A stretch of 64,000 nt of DNA from Thuidium tamariscinum (lineage: Eukaryota > Streptophyta > Bryopsida > Hypnales > Thuidiaceae), in assembly GCA_947034885.2 (NCBI GenBank), contig OX344753.2, positions 14,074,001 through 14,138,000 on the forward strand. Direction: 5' to 3'. Under the pieces are notes generated by a model. That model saw only the letters and a program-made list of their open reading frames with translations. It made no database searches and was not told the origin of the DNA. Made by a program: the position numbers and the translations under genes. Below, piece after piece: positions 12,701 through 25,056 of this stretch (position 1 is its first letter; the number at the start of each line of letters is the position of its first letter).

Positions 12701-15700
12701 AGAATGCCTTAGCGAGGTGGATTCTTTACTAGTATCGTAAAGACTTCACACATGTAACCAAGAAAATAAGACCAGAAAGAGCCCAGATTAGCAAATAATT
12801 CAAAGTCCTCTACGTGTACAATTCCCTCTTATGATGTAAGCAAGCTCTTAGGATCTATTCAGTATAACATTACAAGCTCAGCTCGTTCAGTTATGCCAAA
12901 ATCAGACTATCTAAGTGTGATAAAGCCTGGGAAATTCACAACACCGACGAGTAAACCAAAGTGGGGAATGCTACAAGGAACAAACCAAAGTGTCAATCTG
13001 GTTGATGATATTCGCATAATGAAGAGCCAAGCCCGACGCTCCCAGCTTTCCAGACTTCCTTTTGCACCCATTTTCAGCATCCTCCAGAAACACTGCAAGG
13101 CATCATATGGAAACCCACCTGACTCAGGTTCATTCCTTGTCTACACTAGATTGTCTTCAATATTGGCTGGTTGCATGAATATCAGCTAAACAAATTTTCG
13201 TAATAACTAGCAGAGACCTGCTTTTGAATCCTCAAAATTGATGGAAAATGTATGTGTTTTAGAAACCAAAGAGCATCAATTTTACCATCAGGCCCAAAAT
13301 TGTCATGGATTTCTTGGTAAAGATAATACACGATGTCCACCAATTGTTCCATTACCTGAAAAAATTAAAGGTTCAAAGCTCAGTGAGTAAACATTCTGTT
13401 CTTTCATGACAAACAACTGATAGGAAAGAAAAGGATGCAGCCTTTTTAAAACAGGAAAATATCCACAGCATGACCTTGACTGCCTTTGAACCTATTTAAC
13501 AAGGAATTAGATTTAGATTGGTAAAATTAGATTGCCTCAGGAACTAATAGACATCATCATAAGAAGAATCTTCTTGTGGTCACAGAATCAGATGGAGCCC
13601 TTTCTATGTATCATGCCGAAGTCTCCATACGATCACTGTAGGGAGACCTCCCAATAAATAATAGAGAAGATTCTTTTTATGGTGTCTAAAAGGCCCTGAA
13701 ACAGACTAATATTTTAGAAAACCATGTTATTCCTTGGGATGCACTTCAAACAGTGGCTGCTACAAAGTACGTGACGATTACCTCTTCTAAAACCTTGGCC
13801 CACAGTGATTTCCTCTTAAGAGTCTTCACATGTCTCTCCTGGCTCTTGACTTCACTCTTCAAAAGAGCCACAGTTTCTTCTGCATGCCAAAACGCACCAT
13901 CAAGAAAAGGATCAGCCGTGGTCGCCAATGTCATTATCAGCTCTCGGTAAGATTTCACAGTACTTTTTTTAGTTCACAAAGGCGAGGATCGGCCAAGGAG
14001 ATCATTATGTGCAACCCTAGCTAGCCCAGAAGCACACCTGGGCAAGCAGCCCATGGAAATCAGGTTAAAAGCGGCATTTGTTGTCCTTCAAAGTTCAGGC
14101 AAAACCTGTTGCAAAGTAACAGTGATCTACACTCAGATCGTTTACAATGACTAATCACTGAGTAATTAACGCTGTTAAATTCTAACTATTACCAATGGAT
14201 GACAGATAAAAAAGATTGACCTGGCATTGAACCACGAGAACCCGCCCCAGAAAAGAATTCTTCCTCTTGCTGCTTGCGCTTCAGATCTATCTGGAGGCGA
14301 TCCAAAGCGTGAAGCTCATGGTACAACTCCTGCACCATAATCATGGTACTTGAAAGATGAGGAGCCCGTTTGGGTGTCATTCACATAATGCTGCCGATGA
14401 CAAAAGGTATCGATGACCTAGTATTATTTATCATTCGCTTCTCGTTCACAGGTTGAGAACAAGTCGAACGGCATTCTGAAGTTCAAGAACATACAATGAA
14501 GCTAGAGCAATCATTGCGTGATAGGTCCAAGTTCTTATTGTGCTCCAAAATAATGAGAATGATGTACTAACCGCAGTGCTCTGAGCAAGAATCATCAAAT
14601 CATCCATAACACGATTTGCCTCCTCTTTCGACTGATGTGAAAGAGTACCCTCCGTGATCAAGCTGAAAGGAAAAAACATACGAACAATAAATGCTACCGG
14701 GATGGTGAAAAAATGGTATACCATAGTGCAGACACTTGACAACTGGGGAACCGAATTTGCAATCAACCAAGGCAGTGCAGACTAAGCCCTCGCATATGCA
14801 CAATATTTGAACGTCAGACAGTGTGCTTACCGATTAAAAACCCGGTCAAGATTATGCCACTGAGGGTCTCGACAATGGTTACCGAACCGGACCACTTCAT
14901 CCGTGAAAATTTTTAGCTCGTGCCTGCCCCCCCCACAAAGCAGAGCAGTCCATCTCACATGCTTGGTAACTAAAATCTCAAGACTGAGGAGAAGGATTTC
15001 TGAGACTTTCCAAGATACTTCAATTACAGCAAAGCATTTGGTCAGTCCTACCTCAATTTACTAGGGTTGAAAAAAAATACATTCATACCTCTTGTCAGAT
15101 GCAGCGATACTCATGAGCACATTATAATCTGTGGAGATCAAGAGCTGAACACCGTCTGAAACCAAGGTCTCCTCCTTCAACACTCTCATTTCTTCTTCAC
15201 TGAGAGATTGCTTCAGATTCGAAGCTTTCACAATTGTGTTGGCAACCTCGAATGCCAGAATGCCAATCTTGTTTGCTTTCGAAACGACCCCTGCTGCGAA
15301 AGTTGCCCCAGTACGGTTCGCAACTGAACTTCCAAGGTTGTCAAATGCTTCCATAGCCTTACCCAAGACCTGTCACATGTAAACACTGAAATGAGTCCAT
15401 GAACTTTCAGCTTTACCCTAATTCCTGAACAAGCACGGAATAACCACAAACAACCAGGCAACTATACTAATCAGAATACTCCATTAACCCCTAAAGGACC
15501 AAGGATGCATGGATTAAAATGACCAACTCAATTGATCGTAATATTCAATACTACGTAATCAATAATTCAGATGGGGCCAAATTCTGAATCACCAAAATCA
15601 GTGAAGAACATTGCATGCGTTGGTTGAAAACTAAAATGAAATCGGGCAAAAGAAAGTCTTCAGAATGACCTACTCCCCAAATCCATGCCCACTCACCACG

Positions 15701-16198
15701 CGTAGCTGTTTCGGAGGACATTTTGTGAATTCACCAATTTACAGGACCTAGTAACAGAATCAAACAAAGGGAAGCAGTCAAGGCACGTACCCTTGAAGCA
15801 CCCTTTTTGGCAACTGTGGACGTCATACTTCGCACAGAACTGGCTCTACCAGACAAGATTCTAGAAAGCCGCCTCTTCTCATCTTTGTTCTCTTCAGTGG
15901 AAGCAGCAGCCTCAGATTCCCCAGAGCCCACATCGACATCAACAACCGCAGGTTGAACATCTTTCGCTTCGGAAGAACATGGAGTAATTTTGTGTGCACG
16001 AGCAGAGGGTGGTACTACAACTGCTTCATGCCTCCCCTTCTCCAAAGCTTCGGACGGTCTTCGAGAGAGGTCTATTGCCCTCGGCTCGGGCCTACTGCTC
16101 GGTGAGGGCCATGGCGGACGAGGACCTTTATTCTCATAAAACTCCCTCTCGTCGACATGAGATGCCTTCCTCCTGATCCGTGAACACGCAGACCCCAT
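9722..16198 (-). CDS. PSI1: PSK SIMULATOR 1-like protein (DUF3475 + DUF668), 12 exons, 756 residues
   Basis: Twelve exons on the minus strand join in frame: 16198-15791, 15369-15089, 14923-14831, 14662-14572, 14329-14221, 13879-13782, 13355-13286, 13092-12986, 12499-12383, 12148-12072, 11748-11704, 10496-9722. The protein starts MGSACSR, an N-myristoylation signal (Gly2) with Cys5 available for acylation, as in Arabidopsis PSI1. DUF3475 starts near residue 172 (IGILAFEVANTIVKASNL) and continues through FGNHCRDPQWHNLDR. The middle has ELYHELHALDRLQ and KSLWAKVLEEVMEQLVDIVY. DUF668 covers GKLGASGLALHYANIINQID, the SRPSSVPAHARDNLYQGLPP block and HHGFGWVGEWANTG. The tail (residues about 530-756) is a long Pro/Ser/Asp-rich disordered region. 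Known members act at the plasma membrane or nucleus in phytosulfokine-linked growth control. Every junction keeps phase, so the gene looks intact. Introns run from about 110 to 1,207 bp (11703-10497). Confidence 0.92.
15484..15504 (-). repeat. Lone terminal repeat of the TTAA element family in PSI1 intron 1
   Basis: TTAA followed by CCCCTAAAGGACCAAGG matches exactly the reverse complement of the right end of the complete element at 26352-27271. No matching second end is visible nearby. It lies in the intron between the first two coding exons of the PSI1-like gene and is probably a remnant of an element that was deleted. Confidence 0.5.
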
Positions 16199-17574
16199 CG
16201 TTGCTACTGTCTACGTTACAAACCAGCAGCACAAGCCTTCGGAACTAAGGCAGAGTGTAGGCTTCATTTCCCCTGCTTGGACAGCGGAGTAACGCATCCA
16301 CAACAAAAAATTTCCTTCAATCATAGTCTCAGCTACGGATGGAAGGAATGTCAAAGTTCGAGATTCCGGTCGCCAAATTCCAAAACCGAGATCCAAGGAA
16401 GCTGAAGCTTAAGATTCCACTTCTCAAACACCGAAACTAAGATCAATGAATCTCAAAGCATCCAGCGAAAGGGCAGCACATAGCAAAGCTATGGCAGATG
16501 TCGGTCGGTCGGTCAACTATGATACACACTCCAATCGATACGCTTCAATCGAAACACGTCTTCAACTATGAATGATCGGAATTTTGCCACAGATTTGCCC
16601 TTCCTCACTCCATAAAGGCTGCAATGATTTCATAAGGAAACGCTCGCATCAGCCCCTACGAATGAAAATAGCGATGTAGTACTCTTAAGCATGTACCACA
16701 AAATCAATCCCCCTTCGGTGCATGGAGGAAGCTAGAAAAAAAAAAACCTACTGCAGTAACGACCCAGATATACGTGCGCAAGAGATCACATGGGAGATAG
16801 ATACTCGCAGATGTAAGTTAATCACAGTTGAATGTGCAAAGAATTCAGAAGGAGGGGTGGTCTTGATGTGCATACACATCGATCAGGAGAATTCAGTCTT
16901 CCTTCCAGCACTTGAGTCAGACATCACTGTGTCAGTCTTACGACTTTCTGAACATGGGACAGGGGAAGCATACTGTAGTAGAACCTTTTTTCCATCTGAG
17001 GTAGTCGAAAACACACCAAAAAAATCATAAAAATCATTCAATCTCTAAAGCATACAGTAAAAGAACCTTTTTCCATCTGAGGTGGTCGAAAACACACCAA
17101 AGATATTTAAAATATCATCCAAACTCCAAAGCAAAAGTGTGAGCAATCGTCCAGCAAGTAGAGGTCAAAAACGCCATGTAATCAGCTTTCAAACATGTCA
17201 GACCCACCCTGCCGCTGCACTTTACAGTGCAGGGTCCACAGTGCCTACAGTTGTCGGTACACAGTCATGTGGAAAAGGCACTGCACTTGCTCGGTCCTCT
17301 AACTTCCTACTTCCCAAAGCTGCAGCAGTACAGGAAACAGGACAGCAAAATCTGACAGAAATCCAAGCAACCGATGAAAATATAGGCACCATGACTATGT
17401 GTCACAGATGCCAGCTAGCTTCGCAGTCCCTGTTTCGCCATACCTTTGCTTCATTGAAGCGCAACGAAGAGAAACAATTACGTCAATTCGCTGCAACATC
17501 CATCCCAATAGTGGACACGCCATAGCCAGCTCAGAAGTGGAGAGAGACCACCGGTACCACCACTGCCATACCTG
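16199..17574 (-). promoter_or_regulatory. Upstream region of the PSI1-like gene
   Basis: This region lies immediately upstream of the PSI1 start codon (minus strand) and should contain its 5' UTR and promoter. Reading frames here (for example 17082-17525 +) begin with GTG and show no known domain, so I do not call them genes. It carries a tandem duplication listed separately. Confidence 0.4.
16976..17130 (+). repeat. Direct duplication, offset 81 bp, upstream of PSI1
   Basis: Two copies of a segment containing CCATCTGAGGTRGTCGAAAA and then CACACCAAA begin their shared core at 16992 and 17073. They differ at a few bases, so the duplication is not recent. It sits about 0.8-0.9 kb upstream of the PSI1 ATG. 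Confidence 0.7.
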
Positions 17575-18480
17575 ATGCAACAACGTCGAAATGACGCCAT
17601 CGCCTCCTCCTCGCTTACTACGACGCATTATTGCCCCTTTCCCATGTCGACGACGTTCCCCATCCACAGCCATAGCCATAGCCATAGCCCAAGCAACAAC
17701 CTCAACTCTCCTCAATCCAGTCCCATCATTCCCGAAACTCACCACTCTATCTCAACCTTCGAAATCGTCTCTTCCATTCGCTTACATTAGCCACTCCAAC
17801 TCAAAACACGGCTAACATACTCTGTTCTCCGATCAAACCCTAGAAACCGAAATTCTAAAACACTTACAAACTCTCAACCCCAAGCCCATCAACGCCAACA
17901 AATCAAAAGATTTCAAACCCTTTCTGCGTTCACGCTCACTCCTTCCATCATTTCGCCCTACTGGCGAATTGCTACTCCCCCAATCTCTCCACCATCCCAG
18001 ACAACATCGCGAGCACCATCGCGGACACCATTGCGGGCACCATCTCGGAGGCTCTGGCCAACGTATATCAATATTCGGGTCGATCCTCCAACGTGCAGAA
18101 GCTCATGCCCGGCTGACCCCAAGCTCCCTCCCAACATTGGCTCCCGTCATTCCTGTATTCAGAGGTTTCGGAGCTGCAGTGCGATTGCGACGATCGAAAT
18201 TGAGCCCGAGCGCAATTGAGAAGTGTCCACCTCCAGGATTTGGTCGTGGAAGGAGGCGGGACAGTCAACTCTTCATGTGCCTTTCAAGCTCCACTACAGT
18301 TTCAAGGCTGTCTTCAGCCCTGGACTCCTCGGTTTGGTTTGCTCCCTCGTCGGAATGCACTTGGTAGGTTACAAGGTCGTGGAGGTGGTACCTACCTTGC
18401 TGTGGTACCTACCAAGTTGTCAGATGTCAGGCAGGGAGGGCAGGACAGTAATGGGGGCTTTTTCATGGGAGCTTGAATGA
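17575..18480 (+). pseudogene. Decayed coding-like stretch with a transit-peptide-like start
   Basis: GC content rises here relative to the DNA that follows. From the ATG at 17591 the frame reads as a Ser/Pro/Arg-rich leader without acidic residues, similar in composition to a plastid or mitochondrial transit peptide. It breaks at a TAA after residue 74, then reads on in frame (ETEILKHLQTLNPKPINANK). Further downstream, coding-like stretches jump between frames, for example IPDNIASTIADTIAGTISEA and SFKAVFSPGLLGLVCSLVGM. I do not recognise the family. It could be a broken gene copy, or an intact gene with introns I could not place. Its 3' side is followed within about 120 bp by a pogo-type MITE. 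Confidence 0.3.
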
Positions 18481-18602
18481 CCAGGGAAAAGTCCAAATTG
18501 GAGTCTGGATTTGACTGGACCATAACTGAATGCTCCTGGAAGGTCAGGGGCGGTAAGCCGGTAACCTTCGCTTCACCTTGCCGTTCACAAATGCACGGGA
18601 TA

Positions 18603-18950
18603 AGGTAGAAGCACCCATTACAGCCAAAGTTAGCAGTTTCAGCATAGTTGGAGCCACCTTTTCCTATAAAGAATATTTTTGTAGTATTGGCAACTGGAAA
18701 TCATGAATTTTTAAAAAAAAATTAGAATTTTTGGACAGGGCATCAAAATTCTGTGAATTTTCAAAGTAGGACTTAGTAGAGCACCTAAATCTGCACTCCT
18801 AGTAAATTTGCCTAGATTCTCACACCAAAATCTAAAATAATCAAAGCCCACCAATCACAACTAAAGTTTCAAGGTACTAGTTGGGGACACTTTGTAGGAA
18901 ACTCTAATGTCAAACTATAGATACACTGAAAATAATGGGTGTTTCTACCT
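18603..18950. mobile_element. Pogo-type MITE, 348 bp, TA target duplication
   Basis: The left end is AGGTAGAAGCACCCATTA; the right end, reverse-complemented, is AGGTAGAAACACCCATTA, one mismatch in 18. Both ends are flanked by TA. They closely match the ends of the transposase-bearing element at 32304-36037 (AGGTAGGAGCACCCATA), so this is a non-autonomous derivative or relative. The interior has no coding capacity and shows no clear similarity to the large element. Confidence 0.85.
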
Positions 18951-19338
18951 TAATATGGAGGGTGTGGGAATCGAATGGTTGCGAGTGATAGTGGCATTAG
19001 AGAAATGGTTGGGATTAGGCAAAGGAAGGTAACCACACCCATTCACAACTTCCAAAGAAATTGCCCCCCTCCCCTTCTCTTATCAAGAGTGGTTATCAAT
19101 ATATTTGTGTCATTATTCTTTAGGAAAAAAATACAATGAAAAAAAAATTATCTTGAAAAAGTTGTTTTATTTTAGTTTTCTTTTGTGAATTTTTAAAATG
19201 AAAGAATAGTAGGCACCTACTAGTGTTTCTAGATTTATCTTAACATGTTCTTCAAAAAGTAAAAAAAGTAAAAATAAATAAAAATTCAAGGAAAGAAAGT
19301 CCATTGATATCTCAAAAGGTCAATAAATCCTACTTTAA
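18951..19338. other. AT-rich spacer
   Basis: Low-GC sequence with A- and T-runs. I see no gene and no terminal repeats. Confidence 0.4.
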
Positions 19339-19520
19339 CCCTTGAAGGATAGACTAGTGACTATGGAAATCATGCATTTTGATACCATTATTACCATATG
19401 ACATCACCTACTTTGAAAAGGCCAAATATACTCATTGGAAGAAAAGTTGCATTTTTGTCCTAGAAGGTAAAATTCTTTGTCATTCAAAGGATGCCAAATG
19501 TCCTCAGCAGCATTCAAGGG
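19339..19520. mobile_element. Short TTAA-flanked element, 182 bp
   Basis: Ends CCCTTGAAGGAT and, reverse-complemented on the right, CCCTTGAATGCT, each directly flanked by TTAA. The ends resemble the CCCCTAAAGG family but are diverged. No coding capacity. Confidence 0.5.
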
Positions 19521-19845
19521 TTAATCGGATTATAAACAAATTGGGAATGGGTTCAAAAGTAGGGCTTGACATTAGAGAGGGATAGGAATGGATTGGTTAC
19601 CTTATTTTTAGTCTTGGTGTATGTCTTTAAGTAAAAGCATGTCCCTTTTTGTAATTGGTTATTTTTGTGGTTCCTTATCCTAAATTGAGAATAGAAGGTC
19701 TTTGATTCCAAATTTTTTTTAAATTTATTTATTTATGGTATGTAACAAATTTCAACATTTTTGTTATAAAGCTCAATTCAGTGGTAGTTCATCCATACTC
19801 TATGGTTTAGAAAGCATGTTCAAAACTTCTTGCACTCTTGTTGAA

Positions 19846-20690
19846 CCCCTAAAGGATTAATGTGCCTTTGTTTATAATCCAATTTTTGGGAAAAAAATTT
19901 GAAAATAGAAAAAATGATTAGCTTTATGGGAGTATAATTTTTTTCCCAATTGATGCTAGGGAACAAAAATTATGCCAAAATAAGCTCAAAACAAAATCAA
20001 GTAGCAAAAACAAATTTGAATTTAAAAAATAATCTCATAGATTATTATTTTTTCTACAAGGAAATCTTTGATTCATTTCATTTGAATAAGTTATGTGAAA
20101 AATATAGATATTCTTGTTTTTGGAGCAATCTAAGCGTCTTCTAGAAAAAATAACTTGTAGAATTCATTTATGAATGCAATTTTTATAATTTTTTGAAAAA
20201 AAATTCCACACAATTTAGTTTGCTTACTAGAAAAATCTCACCAATGGGATTATTGTGTTTTAAATCAATCTTAGAAATATTAATAATTTAGACCTTCCTT
20301 TGATCTTGTACCTACTTATACTTGACAATTTTCTTAAGAATAAAAATTAGGTTTTTTTAATTCATTTTTTCTTAAAACTCTTGACTTAATTTCCCACTAT
20401 GAAGATCTAAAGCTCAAAACTCTATAGTCCAAAAAAATTAAGTTAAGAAGGCTCAAAGTCAAATAATCAAGACTTGCAATGTGCAAAAAAATTGTTTTCT
20501 TTACTTTAAGCAAAGATATCTTGCAATATGTGCTATCAAAAATTTTGAAATTTATTCTACAAATTTTTATACTATTTAAATATAAGATCCTATGGTCAGA
20601 TGTTCAAAATAATTATTTTCAATTTTTTAATTCTTTGCAATAGAAATAATAGTTTTCAATTCTTTTTTGATACATTCGGATACAATTTTT
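19846..20690 (+). mobile_element. TTAA-family element, right end eroded
   Basis: It starts CCCCTAAAGGATTAATG, preceded by TGAA (a probable mutated TTAA). The body shares with the elements at 26352 and 37447 a block about 120 bp in (GATTAGCTTTATGGGAGTAT) and a 3' part with TTTGCAATAGAAATAATAG. The last 20-30 bp, including the terminal repeat, can no longer be recognised, so the end is approximate. Confidence 0.6.
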
Positions 20691-21129
20691 TTTATCACAA
20701 GTAGAATATAATAGTAGAGTAGAAAGGAAACTTTGACTTGAATCCAATAATTTATCCTCTACAAATGATATTTGTGTATAGAAAAAGGTCAAAAGGTGAA
20801 GATAGCTAGCACTCATAAGATCATTATGAATTCCAAATTGATTGATTGGATTGCATATGTGTATATTAATTTCACATTTGTTGAAAACCTTGCAAAAAAA
20901 AGTTAAATAGTTTATTCTATTCAAGCACATAAATTCTACCTATTAATAGTTTTGAACTTAAGAAATATACCTAAATATGTACTTTAGAAGACAATAAGCA
21001 AAATTAATATAGTAGTACTAATTGAAAATGTGTCTCTACAATATAGAGCATTTTTTTTGTCTTGTCAAATGTTTCTTTATTACATTGAAGTTTTTGAAGT
21101 GATTTATTTTAAGTCCTACACATATTTAA
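20691..21129. other. AT-rich spacer
   Basis: No gene or terminal repeat recognised. Confidence 0.4.
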
Positions 21130-21943
21130 CCCCTAAACATCTAAGCCTTTCCAAATGTGTTTTGACTATGAAAAAAAAGCCTTGACTTGTAGTTATTCTA
21201 GTGAAGCATATTGTGTTTTTTTCCAAATCTAATCATACAAATGTTTATGGAGCTTGTTTATTAGTATGCACACCAATTTTGAGTGCAAAATTTCATAGGA
21301 TTTGTGAGATTATACCAAGAAAAATGTGCATTTTTTATTTTTAGTATGTTATCTTTGCCTAAAATGTTTTAGAAATTTGCATTTTAAAGTTTTTTGGAAT
21401 TGGAGATAAATGAACAACTACAAAGAGTGATAGTACACTAAAATGCACTTCCAAAAAACTTAATCTCACATGAAAAAACATGAAACTCATTAGACAATCC
21501 AACTTGCAATTGTTGAAATGCAATTTTCTTTTATAAGTAGAGATTGCAAATAGTTTCAAATCAACACTTACATGTTGAAATTTTCAATGGTGAAAATCAT
21601 GAAAAGACTTTAAGCTTTTCAAAGAGCTGAAAACATTCTCAAAGCAAATGGATAAGTACAATTTCTTTGATCACAAATCAAGTGAAATTGCCAAGCTTTA
21701 CATAAAGGCGGGAAATAAAGTAAAATTGGCAAGTTGTACACTCCACTGATAGTATTTATATGCCTTTGAAGACCTCTCGATAATCAAATATACACTTTTT
21801 TTAGTGAAAAATAAAAGTTTTCAATAGTTAACCTTTAAAATTGCCCAAATTTTTTTATAACAATCAAAGGAATTTAACTACCTGCCCACAAATGGGCCTA
21901 AATTTTCAAATTGAACATATATAGTCAACTAGGCTTTTAGGGG
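21130..21943. mobile_element. TTAA-family element, 814 bp
   Basis: Left end CCCCTAAACATCTAAGCC; right end, reverse-complemented, CCCCTAAAAGCCTAGTTG. Intact TTAA stands on both sides (21126-21129 and 21944-21947). No reading frame of note. The body is not obviously the same subfamily as the 26352 or 29185 copies. Confidence 0.7.
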
Positions 21944-22505
21944 TTAAAGAGGGCATTTTTGATCATATATACTTGAGGCGTTATTAGAACCTACTTTAAT
22001 CACAACAAGAAAATATTTAATAAGAGCTTCCCCACAATATTGTACCAATAGGCCTCAACATGGCCAATGGCTGGGTCATATCTAAGTAATTGCCCCACAT
22101 CATACTTGTTAAGTGAAAATTAATGACCAAACACTTCAAAAATTATCAAGGACACAAGCAAATAAAGAATCTTGGTTGTGACTCACTAAGCTACTCTGTA
22201 TTTAATAATCCATTTGACCTCATGTGTTGAAAATCTTCTCTTCAAGAATGCCAAAGATTCTCTCAAAATATTAAAATAGTAGTTATAAGTGGATTGTTTT
22301 ATTACTTGGGGAGTCTCTCAATAGGACCACAACTCTTTACAAAAAATGGTCTCTTGAATGAAGGATGCCTAACTTCAAATATTTCCTATATGGCCCCCTT
22401 ATGTGTACCATATTGCAAATGTTCTAATGGAACCAAAATGGCATTTGAAATTATGAAAATAAAATAAAATAAAAATAAATTATATCATATTTCAATACAA
22501 GTTAA
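21944..22505. other. AT-rich spacer
   Basis: Nothing recognised apart from short A/T runs. Confidence 0.4.
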
Positions 22506-23075
22506 ATCCTAAAGGACTAAATGGTTGTTGAGCATATGCAAATGACCTCAAGTAGGTGCATATGGAGTCATTTTTGTTTAGATGTTTATGAATTTTGGAC
22601 ACAATGTACAATCATGTACATCCTTGCTATGAATCTATTTTTTTAATCAAGTGCCTAGATTAAAAGTTATGTTGTATCTTAGGTAGCTTTAGGAAGTATG
22701 TGCAAAAATCTTCCTAAATATGATTTGAAATTTTGTGGATATGCAACTTACATGATATAAGATGCAAATGTGAAAAACAAAACAAAGCAAAAATAAAAAT
22801 ATTTGTAGTGTAATAAAAATCTCATTTTAGAAGGAATTATAGTTTATAGGCCCCATGGAGCAAGATTGGAAAAAAAATTCATCTTATTTAAAACATTATA
22901 GTCTTCTAATCCATGCAATAAAAGAATTTGAAATTTTTTGCATACATTTTCAGGAAAGCTAGTACAAATTTGAACAATTGAATTATAGAAAAAAAAATTA
23001 TCATTTTTTCTTACTACCCTAAAAAGTAGCACTCTTGACAATTTCTGCCTCAAATTTGCCTCAGTCCTTTATGGG
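22506..23075. mobile_element. Possible TTAA-family element, 570 bp
   Basis: Left: TTAA then ATCCTAAAGGACTAAATG. Right: CAGTCCTTTATGGG then TTAC. The ends pair as imperfect inverted repeats and the flanks are TTAA and a one-base variant. It is a more diverged copy than its neighbours. Confidence 0.5.
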
Positions 23076-25056
23076 TTACAATAAAGTTCAATAAATCATC
23101 AATCTTTCTTCCTTATCCTTAGGTGTAATAAATCATGAATATTGGTTGGTTCCATAATATAATTCATTGAAGATGATTATTACTAAAAAAAATTTAAAAG
23201 TTGTAAGTTTTTAAGAGTTTAGAATATGTTGGAAGTATAGTGAGAAGCCAAAAACTAGTTGCATGGTCATTATCTACAAACTTAAAAAAATAACTTCTAA
23301 ACCATCTACAAAAATGTCTTGATCCAAAAAGTCCCAATGACCCTACAAGGGATAAAGTGGATTCTAGATAGGTTCCATGATTTCCTATAAACTTTTTTCA
23401 AAGATTGAAATTTGGACTAGTAATGTGAAAGTTATGGAGTTCCTTGTATTATTGGCAATCATACCATCTTCCTTGTTGTTGAGATTAGTGTACTTCAATT
23501 TCATCTTAGAACTAAAAATGGTTTAATATCCCTTTTAGTCTTGTACCAATTTTTACTTAAGAATTTTTGTTAGAATGAAAATTATCAAGTAATTTAGGAA
23601 AAAAATTCCTAAACTTCCTACTAAAATCTTTAACATAAGAAAATGTAATTAAAATCTTTAGTATAAAAATCTTATGTTAAAAAGATTCTTAGTCAAATAA
23701 TCTAGTCATAGAATGTGCACAAAAAATGTCTTCTGCACTATTAATGCAAATATCTAGTGATCTTTCACACATTCTTACACGATCTAAAATACTACTTAAT
23801 CATACATTTCAATATGTGAAACAATCAAGTTGCAAAGTTTTTCCCTATTTGCAATAGAAATGGCAATTCTAAGTGCTTTTTGACAAATTAAATCTTCAAA
23901 AAGTCTAGGAGTTAATCCATTTGTTGTTATTTTTGCATTTAACAAAAAAAAATCTTCTCCTTCTTAAGATAATATTGTGCATTACTTCCAACCTTGGTGA
24001 ATAAGGTTATTATATTTGAGGAAAAAATTTTACAAGGAAAAGTTGAAATTGAATTTCACACCAAATTTTAGAAGGTCAACTTCACCCTATATATACCAAT
24101 GACAATTACAAGGTGACATAAGGATCTTTTGATTAGTATTACTTAGCTTATGCCTAATCTCATCATGATGTGGAGGATGCAAGGTGGGAACACCTATAAT
24201 CACCCCTTGCCTAAAATCATTATCATCACTCTATATACATTCCAAAAATCAATCATGTATGTATACATGATTGCAAGAAACATTTGTACTATTTGTTGCA
24301 TTTTGCAATAATACTCATGACTTTTTTTGGAATACTTTAAAATTAGAAAACTAATTTTAAAATTTTAAAGAAAATATGTCTTATGTATACACCTTTAAGA
24401 TGAAGGTTCTTAGGGAAAAATGCATAGAAAAATTCTCTAAATAAGAGTACTTGAAAATGGCCAAACCTCAAGAATATAGGTAATTTGATGTTTAAATTAG
24501 TTAAAAATAGTAAAAATAATTTAATACAAAAAATAAATTGGGCATTTGTAATAATTCTATAGAGATGGTCATTCACCAACAAAAAAAACATTTTATATGT
24601 TTCAAAATACAAGTAGAAAGAAGCTCATTTTGTAGACTTTTAGACCACACAAAATTAATTATTTTAAAAATTTCTTAAGCCATTAGCTACAACCACCTCA
24701 TCCAAATTTCACCTCAAAATTCATTTTTGGGGGTACTAAATAGTACTAAAAACCTCCAAATTGACAATTGTGACATTCAATTGGGGTCTATTTTTGGATA
24801 GTATACTATTTTTGTTAATTATGAAAAAAATAGGTAAGGTGTATGATAGTCATGAGTATCTTTTCTATAAATCTTGAGTCATTTGAAGCCAAAATGCAAA
24901 AAATATGGTGAAAAAACAGAGATGTGTGAAGGAAAATAGTACAAGTGTTTCTTGCAAATCACTTGTTGAATAGACAATTTTAGTAACTAAACCAAAAAGA
25001 CTTTGATTCTTCATAACTTTTGTATATCGTATTCAAATGCCACATTCTTTGGTGTG
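23076..25056. other. AT-rich repeat debris, no gene seen
   Basis: About 2 kb of low-GC sequence. A short palindrome (AATCATGTATGTATACATGA) lies near 24251. No protein family is recognised on either strand. Confidence 0.4.

Noticed and set aside
12893..13189. Plus-strand frame of 98 codons
   Set aside because: It is antisense to PSI1 exon 8 and its introns; the minus strand encodes conserved DUF668 sequence here.
16722..17525. Two plus-strand frames of 102 and 147 codons upstream of PSI1
   Set aside because: The second starts at GTG inside a duplicated segment; neither has a recognisable domain or splice partners.
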